This document shows, piece after piece, positions 1 through 7,400 of a stretch of DNA of 10,290 nt. Position numbers and translations under genes: made by a program. Within the stretch, counting starts at the first letter, position 1. Each line of letters begins with the position of its first letter. Source of the stretch: Sutterella sp. (GTDB taxonomy: Bacteria; Pseudomonadota; Gammaproteobacteria; Burkholderiales; Burkholderiaceae_F); NCBI GenBank assembly GCA_020025955.1, contig JAHHRF010000060.1, positions 1-10,290 on the forward strand. The letters are read 5' to 3'. The notes under the pieces are model-generated. The model was not told the DNA's origin. It worked only from the letters and a program-made list of their open reading frames with translations, and searched no databases.

Positions 1-91
1 AGCCATTCGCGCCCTTTGCTCGGACGGCATGGCGGTCTTTGTGGCGGGCGACAAAGAAAAAGCCCGTGAGGCCGGTCACCCGATCGACTAA
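1..91 (+). CDS. C-terminal end of an unidentified protein (5' end outside window)
   Basis: A reading frame open from base 2 ends at TAA 89-91 and gives 29 residues finishing GDKEKAREAGHPID. It stops 10 bases before a strong terminator hairpin, which supports it as the true end of a gene. The visible piece holds a short hydrophobic segment (MAVFVAG) followed by a charged helix-like tail. That is too little to name a family. It is the last gene of its transcript and converges with the lipoprotein gene. No function is proposed. Confidence 0.6.
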   Translation, partial: AIRALCSDGMAVFVAGDKEKAREAGHPID

Positions 92-101
92 GGGATAAAG
101 A

Positions 102-135
102 AAAGCCGTGTGGAACTCCACACGGCTTTCTTTTT
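102..135. terminator. Strong bidirectional rho-independent terminator between convergent genes
   Basis: A perfect 12-bp stem (102-113 with 118-129; arm AAAGCCGTGTGG) encloses a 4-base loop AACT. On the plus strand it is followed by CTTTTT (130-135). On the minus strand it is followed by a T-rich stretch (TCTTTATC), so it can stop transcription from both sides. It lies between the plus-strand stop at 91 and the minus-strand stop at 141. Confidence 0.9.
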
Positions 136-140
136 ACCCT

Positions 141-1322
141 TTACCAGGGCGTACAAAATAGCCCGTTACTCGTTTGATAGCATCGCGTGAAAGGCGACCG
201 GTAGAACCATGCCCGGTTTTCCCAAGCGCGTTGCGCGGCCTCTTCGGCACGAAGGGCTCTGAGTTTCGCCATCCGTAAGAGCGCTTCTTCGCGTTCTTTA
301 CGTAACTTCATCTGCGTTAACGCTTCTTTCGCTTCAAAGGTTTTGGCGTAGTCCAAAATCCCTAAGAACGTTTGGCGATCCAGCCCTTTGGGCACCGCAC
401 GGTCTTGGCGGGCTAATTGCGAGAGGTAGTCCGCTTCTAAGCGTTTGGCAGCGTCGCGAGCCGTTTGTGCTTCGTTTAAGGGGACAGAGGCTTCTGCAAG
501 CAAGCGATCCATCGGCGCCCAGAAGTTGACTTCTGGCGGCATCGTCACCGGGCGCACCGTCCCATTTTGACGTACGTACGTTTTCTCTCGCCCATGGCGC
601 GTCACACGGAAGGGGACGTTTTCCGTTAACCGACTGTTGGGACCATACCAGTAGAGGTCGGTCACATCGTCTGCGCCTTGCCCATCGGCATCGTGCTCAT
701 GGTGCACTTCCACACGGCCATCGACCACATGGGTGGTGACTTCGGTCGGGGTCATGGTGCTTCGTGTGGCTTCATAAAGGACGTTCCCTTCATTTAAGCG
801 CAAGGTGAAATCCCGAAATGCGTCGCCATTGGCTTCCACCAGGGTTTCTTTTTCACCGACCAGCCGATCAGGGCTCACGGTCCCACGAAACGTTTCTTGG
901 CGCTTCACGTCACGAATAACGGCCACGCGCGCGGCGTTGGGGTGCTCCGGTTCAAAGATCGTAATCGCTTCCAAGTGGGTGTCGGGTCCCAACACGAGGG
1001 CGCGACCGAGCCCTGTGGCCCAGCCTTTGGCGCACTCTCCATCCCAATACACCTTGACAGACTTCTCAGCCACCCCGACGGGGACCGGCACCTGGCAGGC
1101 TTGGGATTTATTCGTGGCTTGCAACCCCTTAAAGCGCACCAAGGCCATGGGCTCAGGACGCGTTAAGTCGCGGGGACTCACGGTGAGCCCCGCTTGATTA
1201 CGCCACTGGGCAATGTCAGCGGTGGTGGGGGTGAGGGTATTGGGGTCTGAGAAGAGGGTACACCCTGTGAGAGTGACCCCTAACGCACTCAAACAGGTCA
1301 AAAGCCATAAGGGTCGACGCAT
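141..1322 (-). CDS. Outer-membrane-type lipoprotein with one MORN-like motif and C-terminal coiled coil
   Basis: The 393-residue product starts with a type II signal peptide: RR, a hydrophobic core, and lipobox LTGC with the acylated Cys at residue 21. Residue +2 is Thr, so outer-membrane sorting would be expected by the E. coli Lol rule. Residues 91-110 (VYWDGECAKGWATGLGRALV) look like a single MORN-type motif, the Y-x-G-x-x-x-G-x-x-x-G-x-G pattern. Cys76 and Cys97 flank its start and could form a disulfide. Residues about 120-260 look beta-rich. Residues about 282-372 are Ala/Glu/Arg/Leu-rich and probably coiled coil, ending in an aromatic tail with Cys381 and Cys390. The ATG at 1320-1322 has a good Shine-Dalgarno (GGGAG, 7 bases away). 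The gene is monocistronic, with its own promoter region and a shared terminator. The specific function is unknown. The lipoprotein call is firm; the MORN and coiled-coil readings are by eye. Confidence 0.88.
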   Translation of the reverse strand: MRRPLWLLTCLSALGVTLTGCTLFSDPNTLTPTTADIAQWRNQAGLTVSPRDLTRPEPMALVRFKGLQATNKSQACQVPVPVGVAEKSVKVYWDGECAKGWATGLGRALVLGPDTHLEAITIFEPEHPNAARVAVIRDVKRQETFRGTVSPDRLVGEKETLVEANGDAFRDFTLRLNEGNVLYEATRSTMTPTEVTTHVVDGRVEVHHEHDADGQGADDVTDLYWYGPNSRLTENVPFRVTRHGREKTYVRQNGTVRPVTMPPEVNFWAPMDRLLAEASVPLNEAQTARDAAKRLEADYLSQLARQDRAVPKGLDRQTFLGILDYAKTFEAKEALTQMKLRKEREEALLRMAKLRALRAEEAAQRAWENRAWFYRSPFTRCYQTSNGLFCTPW

Positions 1323-1329
1323 GATTAGT

Positions 1330-1334
1330 CTCCC
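1330..1334 (-). promoter_or_regulatory. Shine-Dalgarno site of the lipoprotein gene
   Basis: GGGAG on the minus strand lies 7 bases from the ATG at 1320-1322. This fixes the start, which is also the one that gives a complete signal peptide. Confidence 0.75.
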
Positions 1335-1383
1335 AGTAGAAGGTAGTCGTTAAAGCGGGCGATGGTCCGTGCCCGGTATTTCT

Positions 1384-1399
1384 CTGAACCATTGTTCAG
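1384..1399. repeat. Perfect 6-4-6 inverted repeat at the predicted lipoprotein start site
   Basis: CTGAAC-CATT-GTTCAG is symmetric over 6 bp on each side and overlaps the predicted transcription start. It may be an operator or a 5'-leader hairpin. It has the length of a LexA box but lacks the CTGT/ACAG ends used in beta- and gammaproteobacteria, so no regulator is named. Confidence 0.4.
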
Positions 1400-1402
1400 T
1401 CT

Positions 1403-1432
1403 TTTATCCTGAGCCTAACGCAAAACGGACAA
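1403..1432 (-). promoter_or_regulatory. Candidate sigma-70 promoter of the lipoprotein gene
   Basis: On the minus strand, TTGTCC (1427-1432) and GATAAA (1403-1408) are 18 bases apart; read as GGATAA, the spacer is 17. Each hexamer matches 4 of 6 consensus bases. Transcription would start near 1395-1399, inside the inverted repeat at 1384-1399, leaving a leader of about 75 bases. This rests on consensus matching only. Confidence 0.35.
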
Positions 1433-1470
1433 AATTTCGAGATAGCAACGACGAGAATTGTGACAAAAGT

Positions 1471-1507
1471 CTAACGAAAAACGCCCAGAGATCAGGCTCC
1501 AGGCGTT
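1471..1507 (-). terminator. Rho-independent terminator of the tandem-RHH gene
   Basis: Read on the minus strand, arms AACGCC and GGCGTT (1502-1507 and 1480-1485) are extended inward by two G-U pairs and GAG/CTC to about 11 bp, around a 6-base loop. TTTCGTT follows. It starts 12 bases after the stop codon at 1519-1521. Confidence 0.8.
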
Positions 1508-1518
1508 CTTGAAAAACG

Positions 1519-2457
1519 TTAATGTCGCGGCGTTTCAAAGAGTTCGTCGAGTTCCCCGAAACGTACCAGACAGATGTCATCGTCGTTCATTTCATAGAGA
1601 ACCCCGAGGTTCCCGAATTCCCCACCACGGTAGTGCCCTAAGGCGGTGAAGCGTGCATTGGGGTGCTCGGCTACGTGGTGCGTACGGGCAGGGACGCGCG
1701 ACACCGTAATATCCGTGAAGAGCGCTTCAATCGCAGCAATCAAGAGTTGACGCAAGGGGTGATGTTTAATCTGCACCTTCTCTTTATAAAACTGCGGGGT
1801 TTCGACCAATTGCTTTGGGGTGCCTGGCGCATGAAAGAGGGGATTGTCGGGTTCGGGTAACGTCGCTAAACGCTCACGGAGTCGCCACTCTAATTTCGCT
1901 TCCCCATCCAACAAGGCCGTTTCCGTTAAGGTCGTGGGCACGAGTTGCGGATCCGCGGCCTCGGGCTTTTCCTCCGTGACGGGCACGGGCACCCGAATGG
2001 GGGGCAAGGTCACCGGGGGCGTTGCCGGCGCACTTGCAGTCGCTTCCACTGGTGCGAACAAATCCCCCTGTAAGGCACTGGTGTCCTGCGGCTTAATACG
2101 ACGGCGGGGCGCGCGCACAAAGGGCACCTTGGCGTCGTACAACACCGCCAAGAGCATTTTCTGAATGGCCTTCTCAGGCGTAATCCCATCGGGACTCAAG
2201 AGGCTCACCGCCATATTGAGGATGACGTCGTCCACTTGAAAGCTCACCGAGCATTTGTCCGCGGGTTGGACAAAGCACTTGGGGTCGTTTAAAGCCTTAC
2301 GCGTTAATTGGCGAACGGCTAAGACCCCTTCTCGGCAGGTACGGGTAAAGAGCTCTTGGCAGGCCGCGTTCATGGGAAAGCCCAGGGCTTCCAGACGACG
2401 GCGAGCTTTATCGTAGTTTTCAGGTGAAAGGTTAACAATAAACGAGTACTGCGGCAT
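1519..2457 (-). CDS. Tandem ribbon-helix-helix (RelB/DinJ-type) protein with a toxin-like C-terminal region
   Basis: From ATG 2455-2457 the product has 312 residues. Residues 4-48 (YSFIVNL...ALGFPMNAACQ...) and 70-113 (VSFQVDD...GITPEKAIQKMLLAV...VPF) each show the RelB/DinJ antitoxin pattern: a short beta-strand, a helix, a G-[IF]-[TP] turn, and a second helix ending near VPF. Two such units in one chain would make a pseudo-dimer able to bind DNA alone. Residues about 114-220 form a linker, Pro-rich at 135-165. The last 80 residues (helix near 233-250, EHPNARF at 264-270, LYEMNDDDICLVRFGELDELF near 287-307) align loosely by eye with the end of YafQ (DHPL...LIYKL...R-x-G-T-H-x-x-LF). The His expected there is replaced, so an active RNase is unlikely. 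The frame is open upstream to TTG 2550. I chose 2457 because the RHH fold starts there, but no clear Shine-Dalgarno precedes either start. The RHH reading is fairly sure; the toxin-like tail is tentative. Confidence 0.72.
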   Translation of the reverse strand: MPQYSFIVNLSPENYDKARRRLEALGFPMNAACQELFTRTCREGVLAVRQLTRKALNDPKCFVQPADKCSVSFQVDDVILNMAVSLLSPDGITPEKAIQKMLLAVLYDAKVPFVRAPRRRIKPQDTSALQGDLFAPVEATASAPATPPVTLPPIRVPVPVTEEKPEAADPQLVPTTLTETALLDGEAKLEWRLRERLATLPEPDNPLFHAPGTPKQLVETPQFYKEKVQIKHHPLRQLLIAAIEALFTDITVSRVPARTHHVAEHPNARFTALGHYRGGEFGNLGVLYEMNDDDICLVRFGELDELFETPRH

Positions 2458-2589
2458 AAGGGACGTCAACACAAGGAGTCGGTTCTCTTCGAAGTCTAGC
2501 AGAGTGCCTAGAAAAACGGGGTGTTCGCGAGAAAACCCACCACCACGCAAAAAAAGGCGTTGTTCTACGTCGCCCTTCCTTTGTTAGAA

Positions 2590-2606
2590 TTGAGAACGTT
2601 TCTCAA
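2590..2606. promoter_or_regulatory. 7-3-7 inverted repeat, candidate operator of the divergent genes
   Basis: TTGAGAA-CGT-TTCTCAA is a perfect 7-bp inverted repeat in the short region between the minus-strand RHH gene and the plus-strand transporter. It overlaps possible -35 elements for both directions (TTGAGA on each strand), with TAATCT at 2611-2616 as a loose plus-strand -10. Two regulators are reasonable. The RHH protein itself is one, since RelB/DinJ proteins autoregulate through palindromes. A Fur-like repressor is the other, since TGAGAAc-g-tTTCTCA is close to the 7-1-7 TGAGAAT-N-ATTCTCA form. A further TTCTCAA half-site is at 2662-2668. Confidence 0.5.
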
Positions 2607-2648
2607 TATCTAATCTTTTTTAAGGCACGAAACGGCGTTGCTTGCCCT

Positions 2649-4382
2649 GTGCCCGAAGCTTTTCTCAAACAAAACACTATGTTGCTTTTTGAAACGATTC
2701 GCCAATATTGGCAATTGGTCAAACCGTTCTGGACCCGCTCAGAGGGCCGTTTTAAAGCCCTGGGGCTTCTTATTGTCGTCGTGGCCATGAGTTTGTCGAC
2801 CGTTTGGTTTTCGGTTCGACTCTCGGATTGGAACCGAAATTTCTATAACGCGTTGCAAAAATTGGACACCGCGAGCATTTATTCGCTCCTCACCGAATTT
2901 GTGGTGATTGTGGCCGTTTTTGTCGTGGTCTTGGTTTACGTCGACTGGTTAGAGAAAAAGCTCATCATTGATTGGCGAACCTGGATGACGCGCGATGTGC
3001 TGGGTCGCTGGTTAGCTAGCGACGGTCGGTGCTACCGCCTGCAGCTCGAAGGCTTAGAGAGCGAAAACCCCGATCAGCGTATTTCAGAGGACGTGGGCAA
3101 AGTCATTCAGTCAAGTTTAGGGCTCATGATTAGTTTCTTGCGCTCCGTCTTAACGCTGGTGAGCTTTGTGGTGCTCCTCTGGGAATTGGGGGGCGACTTA
3201 AGTTTTGACTTCGCAGGCGTCCACTGGGTGATCCCGGGCTACATGGTGTGGACGTGTTTACTCTATACGGCGTTAGCCACGTGGATTACGCACAAAATCG
3301 GTAAACCCTTGATGGCGTTAAATTTCGAACAACAACGCCGTGAAGCGGACTTCCGTGTGGGGCTCGTGGAAGAACGTCATAACGCAGAAAGTGTGGCCGG
3401 CCAGCACGGGGAAGCCAATGAACGCGCACGACTTGCTGTGCTTTTTCAACGCATTACCGAAAACTGGCGCGACTTAATGGATCGCAACCGTAATCTCGCC
3501 TTCTTTACGGTGAGTTTTGCGCAAGTGACGAATTTGACGCCGCTTTTTTTCGCCTTACCTAAATTCTTATCGGGCGCCATCCAGTTAGGGGGCTTGATGC
3601 AGATTCGTATCGCCTTCCGTCAGGTGGCGGGGGCCTTGAGTTGGTTCATTCACGCCTACGGTGAGTTGGCTGAAATTACCGCGACGATTCAGCGTTTAAC
3701 GCAACTGGAAAAAGCCTTAGCGACCGAGTTGCCCGCGACGGCGCCCGAGCGTCAAACGACTTCTCCCCAAGACGCCGGCGTCTCGGTGGATGTCACCTTG
3801 ACGCTGAAAGACGGGACGCCCTTGGTCGACCGTGTGGCCTTTAGTGCGCAGCCTGGCGACTTTGTGGTCGTGAAAGGCCCCTCGGGCGTAGGAAAGAGCA
3901 CGCTCTTGAAAGCCCTTGGCGGCTTCTGGCCCTATTACCGAGGGGACATTCAAACGCCCACTGAGCCCGTTCAATACTATCCGCAGAAAGTGTGGTTAGC
4001 GACGCAAGACTTAAAGGCGACGCTTTGCTATCCGCAGGCACCGGACTCGATTGCAGACGAAAGGGTAGCGTCGGTCTTAGAGCGTGTGGGCTTAGGACGC
4101 TTGGTTAAGGACCTCAACACGGTGCGCGCCTGGGGGCAGACCTTGTCCGGGGGTGAGCAGCAGCGTCTCCTCATTGCGCGAGCGCTGTTGTTGTCCCCCA
4201 AGGTGCTCTTGATGGACGAGAGCACGTCCGCCTTGGATGAACCCAATGCCGTGAAGATGGCGAAACTCCTCAAAACCCACTTAACCGACACCGTTATGGT
4301 GATGGTCTCGCACCAGCGTGTGATTCACGAGGAAGCCGATCTTGTGGTGGAGGTCAATCCCACGGCGTTACGGATGGCGTAA
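2649..4382 (+). CDS. YddA-type fused permease/ATPase ABC transporter
   Basis: The 577-residue chain has an N-terminal transmembrane domain of the ABC_membrane_2 (YddA/SbmA-BacA-related) family joined to a complete ATPase. Hydrophobic segments lie near residues 38-56, 84-100, 160-178, 192-214, 283-303 and possibly 318-336. The family signature ENPDQRISEDV is at 140-149. The nucleotide-binding domain has Walker A GPSGVGKS (410-417), a Q-loop Gln in YYPQ (446), signature LSGGEQQR (499-506), Walker B VLLMDES (519-525, Glu524), D-loop SALD (527-530) and switch His555. All catalytic residues are present, so it should work as a homodimeric inner-membrane transporter. Substrates in this family are poorly known; relatives move peptides or cobalamin. 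The frame opens at GTG 2649. ATG 2679 (residue 11) is an equally good start, and neither has a clear Shine-Dalgarno. It is single-gene and divergent from the RHH gene. Confidence 0.92.
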   Translation: MPEAFLKQNTMLLFETIRQYWQLVKPFWTRSEGRFKALGLLIVVVAMSLSTVWFSVRLSDWNRNFYNALQKLDTASIYSLLTEFVVIVAVFVVVLVYVDWLEKKLIIDWRTWMTRDVLGRWLASDGRCYRLQLEGLESENPDQRISEDVGKVIQSSLGLMISFLRSVLTLVSFVVLLWELGGDLSFDFAGVHWVIPGYMVWTCLLYTALATWITHKIGKPLMALNFEQQRREADFRVGLVEERHNAESVAGQHGEANERARLAVLFQRITENWRDLMDRNRNLAFFTVSFAQVTNLTPLFFALPKFLSGAIQLGGLMQIRIAFRQVAGALSWFIHAYGELAEITATIQRLTQLEKALATELPATAPERQTTSPQDAGVSVDVTLTLKDGTPLVDRVAFSAQPGDFVVVKGPSGVGKSTLLKALGGFWPYYRGDIQTPTEPVQYYPQKVWLATQDLKATLCYPQAPDSIADERVASVLERVGLGRLVKDLNTVRAWGQTLSGGEQQRLLIARALLLSPKVLLMDESTSALDEPNAVKMAKLLKTHLTDTVMVMVSHQRVIHEEADLVVEVNPTALRMA

Positions 4383-4400
4383 CAACTCAACGCACATAGA

Positions 4401-4435
4401 AGAAAAGGGCAGGCTCAGTATTTGAGCCTGCCCTT
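4401..4435 (-). terminator. Terminator of autotransporter 1, also facing the ABC transporter gene
   Basis: A perfect 13-bp stem (4405-4417 with 4423-4435; arm AAGGGCAGGCTCA) has a 5-base loop. On the minus strand it runs into TTTTCTTCT, a good U-tract, 26 bases after the autotransporter stop. On the plus strand the tail is CAACATTG, not T-rich. It is therefore a firm terminator for the autotransporter and only a weaker barrier for the ABC transcript, which ends 22 bases before it. Confidence 0.8.
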
Positions 4436-4460
4436 CAACATTGTCGATTCAGGAATCGAA

Positions 4461-7400
4461 TTAGAACGTGCGCGTGAGGTTGACGTTGGCGCGGAAGGCA
4501 CGCTTCACGCCCGGCGTACGGTTGTAGAACGCGCTCCCCGTCAGGGTCCAGTTCTGATTCAAGAAGCGGTGTGCCCCCACCCCTAAATCAAAGCCAAGCC
4601 CGTAGTTCGAGGTCGTCTGCGTTAAGGTCGCCCCTTGGACGTTCACGTACACAGCCTGCTTCCCATCGAAAGACGGAAGAAGGTCAGCACGTGCCCAAAC
4701 GCCGTACTTGGGCTTATCGATACCCGCCTTCAAGCCTAAGCGAAGACCATAAGCGTCCACGTGATCCGACGTCACACTGCCACCTTCCCAGTGGTAGTTC
4801 TTCGTCTTCATACGAAGGATCGTCCCTTGGATCTGCGGCACCAAGTAGCGACCGTTTTCATACTGGTAGTGGCGGCCATATTCGACGCTCGCCATCCAGC
4901 TATTCATGTGCGGTCGAGCGTTAGAACCGATGCTCGCCATCTTCAAGTTGTCGCGCGTAAAGCGACCCACGATATCCAAGTAGTCACGATCACGCGTGCG
5001 GGTGAAAATCACCCCAGCACCCCAGCGATAGGCATGGGTCTTCGCGTCCACCGTCTGGAAAGTGGCCGTCGCTTCACGGTACTCACCAAAGACGCTCGCC
5101 TTCCACTCGTTGTTGAGCTCACGGCTGTAACCCACGTCGTACGTGAGGGAGCGCACCTGGGCGTCCGTGAAGCGGGCTTCATCCGCCCATTCCCCACGAG
5201 CACGGACCCAAAGGTTACGGTGCTGGGGATCAACCTTAATGCCACCCTGACGTTCGTCATAGGAGTCCATGTTCCACCAGAGGTGCTTCGGGAGCGCAAA
5301 GCGGTCTAATCGCGCGTTGGGATCCAACGTGGCCGTGATGACCCAGTACTTCTGGTCGTTGGGGGCAATCAAGTCACCCACCTGCGCTTCCGTCAACTGG
5401 TCCGCGAGCCCCATGTAGATGGAATTGTCATCAGCCGGGTTGGCACGGTCGTCCTCACCCCAGTGGAAGGTGTAGAGACCGTCCGCACTCTTTTCGGGGA
5501 AGCGTAAAACTTCAATCTTGTCTTTGCCGATGGCCTTCGTGGTCGTGGCAAAACGAAGGGGATTCTCGTAGGTCTTCGTTAAGTCCACGGTTTCAAGGTC
5601 TGCAAAGTCAAAGATGAGCTTGCCGTCCGCCCCCAAGGTGTGGGTGTAAAGGACCCCCGTCTTGTCGCGCTTGGCAGGATTCAAGTCCATCGCGATCGTC
5701 AAGGGCGAGTCCACATTCTGGATGAAGACGTTATTCACATCCGGGCTCGTCATATCGAGTCGGGCGTTCGTCCCCTTGATGGTGGAAATCGTCGAAATCC
5801 CTTCGGCACGCCACGTGGCGTTGTTGAGCGTTAACTCGACGTTACCGTTCGTGGTGGCGCCATCAATCAAGCGGTCGCGCATTTCGCCATCCACCGAGTG
5901 ATAGTCCATCTGCGTGCGCGTAACCGAGAGTTTCGCTTCCGCCCCATCCTGAGCGTACACGTTCCCTTCTAAGGCGACCCCTTGAGCGGTATCGGTTTGG
6001 CTCGCCCAATCGAGCTTGCCACCCGCGCCCGTCACGGTGATCTTTTCACCCGCCCAACGGTTGTTGGTGTTGGCGTCCTTGATGTTTAAGGTACTCGCGT
6101 TAATGATGGCGTTACCGATTACGTCTGCCGTGCCCTTGACGTTAACCGTCTGGCCGTCCTTGATGAAGAAGGCGTTACCGGCCTGGTTCGTGCGGTTCGC
6201 ATCAAAGTCCGTGGAGTCGTTGGTTTGCGCACCGATGTAGGTCTGTGCGTTATCCGCCCCAATCGTAATGGTGGCACCCGTCCCTTCAACGGTAACGGCG
6301 GCCGACGTGTCATCAGCTTCAGCGCCCTTATCCGTCACGGTCACGATGGTGTTTTTCGCCCCGCCCAACGTTACCGTTGCGCCCGTGCCCTTGACGTGCA
6401 CGCCACGGTTTTGCTTGTCGGTGGAGGTGCTCTTCACGGTCAAGTCCGTATTGGCACTCGTCTTAAAGGTGGAGCCGTCCACGGTCACCGCAGCCGACTG
6501 CTTGTCGCTATGGCGATTGAGCGTGATGTCCACTTTTTGACTGTTGAGATCCACCACGGACTTGTCCGCCACGTAGATGCCCTTACCGCCTTCTTCTTGT
6601 TCCGTCGCTTCGATACTGAAGAGTTCGTTGTTGGCCGTCGTCGTAAAGGTGGACTCCTTACCCACGTAGGCGCCTTCACCCTTGGCGGAGTTGCCCGCTA
6701 AACCACTCTTCAAGTGAACGGTTTTGTTATCCAGGGTCATGGCGGTTTTGCCAAAGAGCATGACGCCCGTGGCGCGCTTCGTGCCTAACGATTCAATGGT
6801 GAGGTTGTCACCCTTGAAGTCAATGCCCATGTCCACACCGAAGTTGGATTGATAGCCCCCGTTGGTGTAGATGCCATAGGTGGAGCCGCCTTCGAGCTTA
6901 ATGTTCGTGGATTCAGACCCCGTGATGTTGGCCTTGGCGTTGTTGTACATCTGTAAGCCAATCATGATATCGGCTTCGCCCCCTAACTCCACCGTTTTAC
7001 TATCGATGGTGACGGCGGTGTCACGGTACATGTCAATGACCTGGTTCCAGGAGTTGTAGCTCGTGGCCTTGGGGTCTTGACGCTTACCATTGGCTTTGAT
7101 CGAGACGTGATCGTGCTTCAAGGTGACGTAAGGCGTCGTTTTGAGAAGGTAAATCCCCTTGGCGACCCCAGCGCCCTTAATGTTAGCTTCCACGTTGAAG
7201 TGATCGCCTTCGCCTTCAATCCCGCCCGAGGACCAACCGCTCACGCCAGCGATGATGGTGAGAATGTTGGAGAAGTCCCCATTGGCGACGATATCGGTGT
7301 TGTGAAGCTTGACGACGGCATCGGCCACCTTCAACGCGGCATCGTGCTTACTCGCCGACGCCCCCTTCACGGACAAATAGTCATTGTTCGTGGTCATGTT

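Noticed and set aside
805..1197. Plus-strand frames opposite the lipoprotein gene
   Set aside because: Shadows of a gene with a clear signal peptide and ribosome site.
1384..1399. LexA (SOS) box
   Set aside because: The proteobacterial box needs CTGT-N8-ACAG; here the ends are CTGA and TCAG. Kept only as an unnamed inverted repeat.
4571..5309. Long plus-strand frames opposite the barrel of autotransporter 1, repeated at 8724-9480
   Set aside because: They are antisense shadows of the barrel. Their mutual identity follows from the identical DNA tract. No ribosome site, and the composition is that of reverse-read codons (Arg, His and Ser rich).
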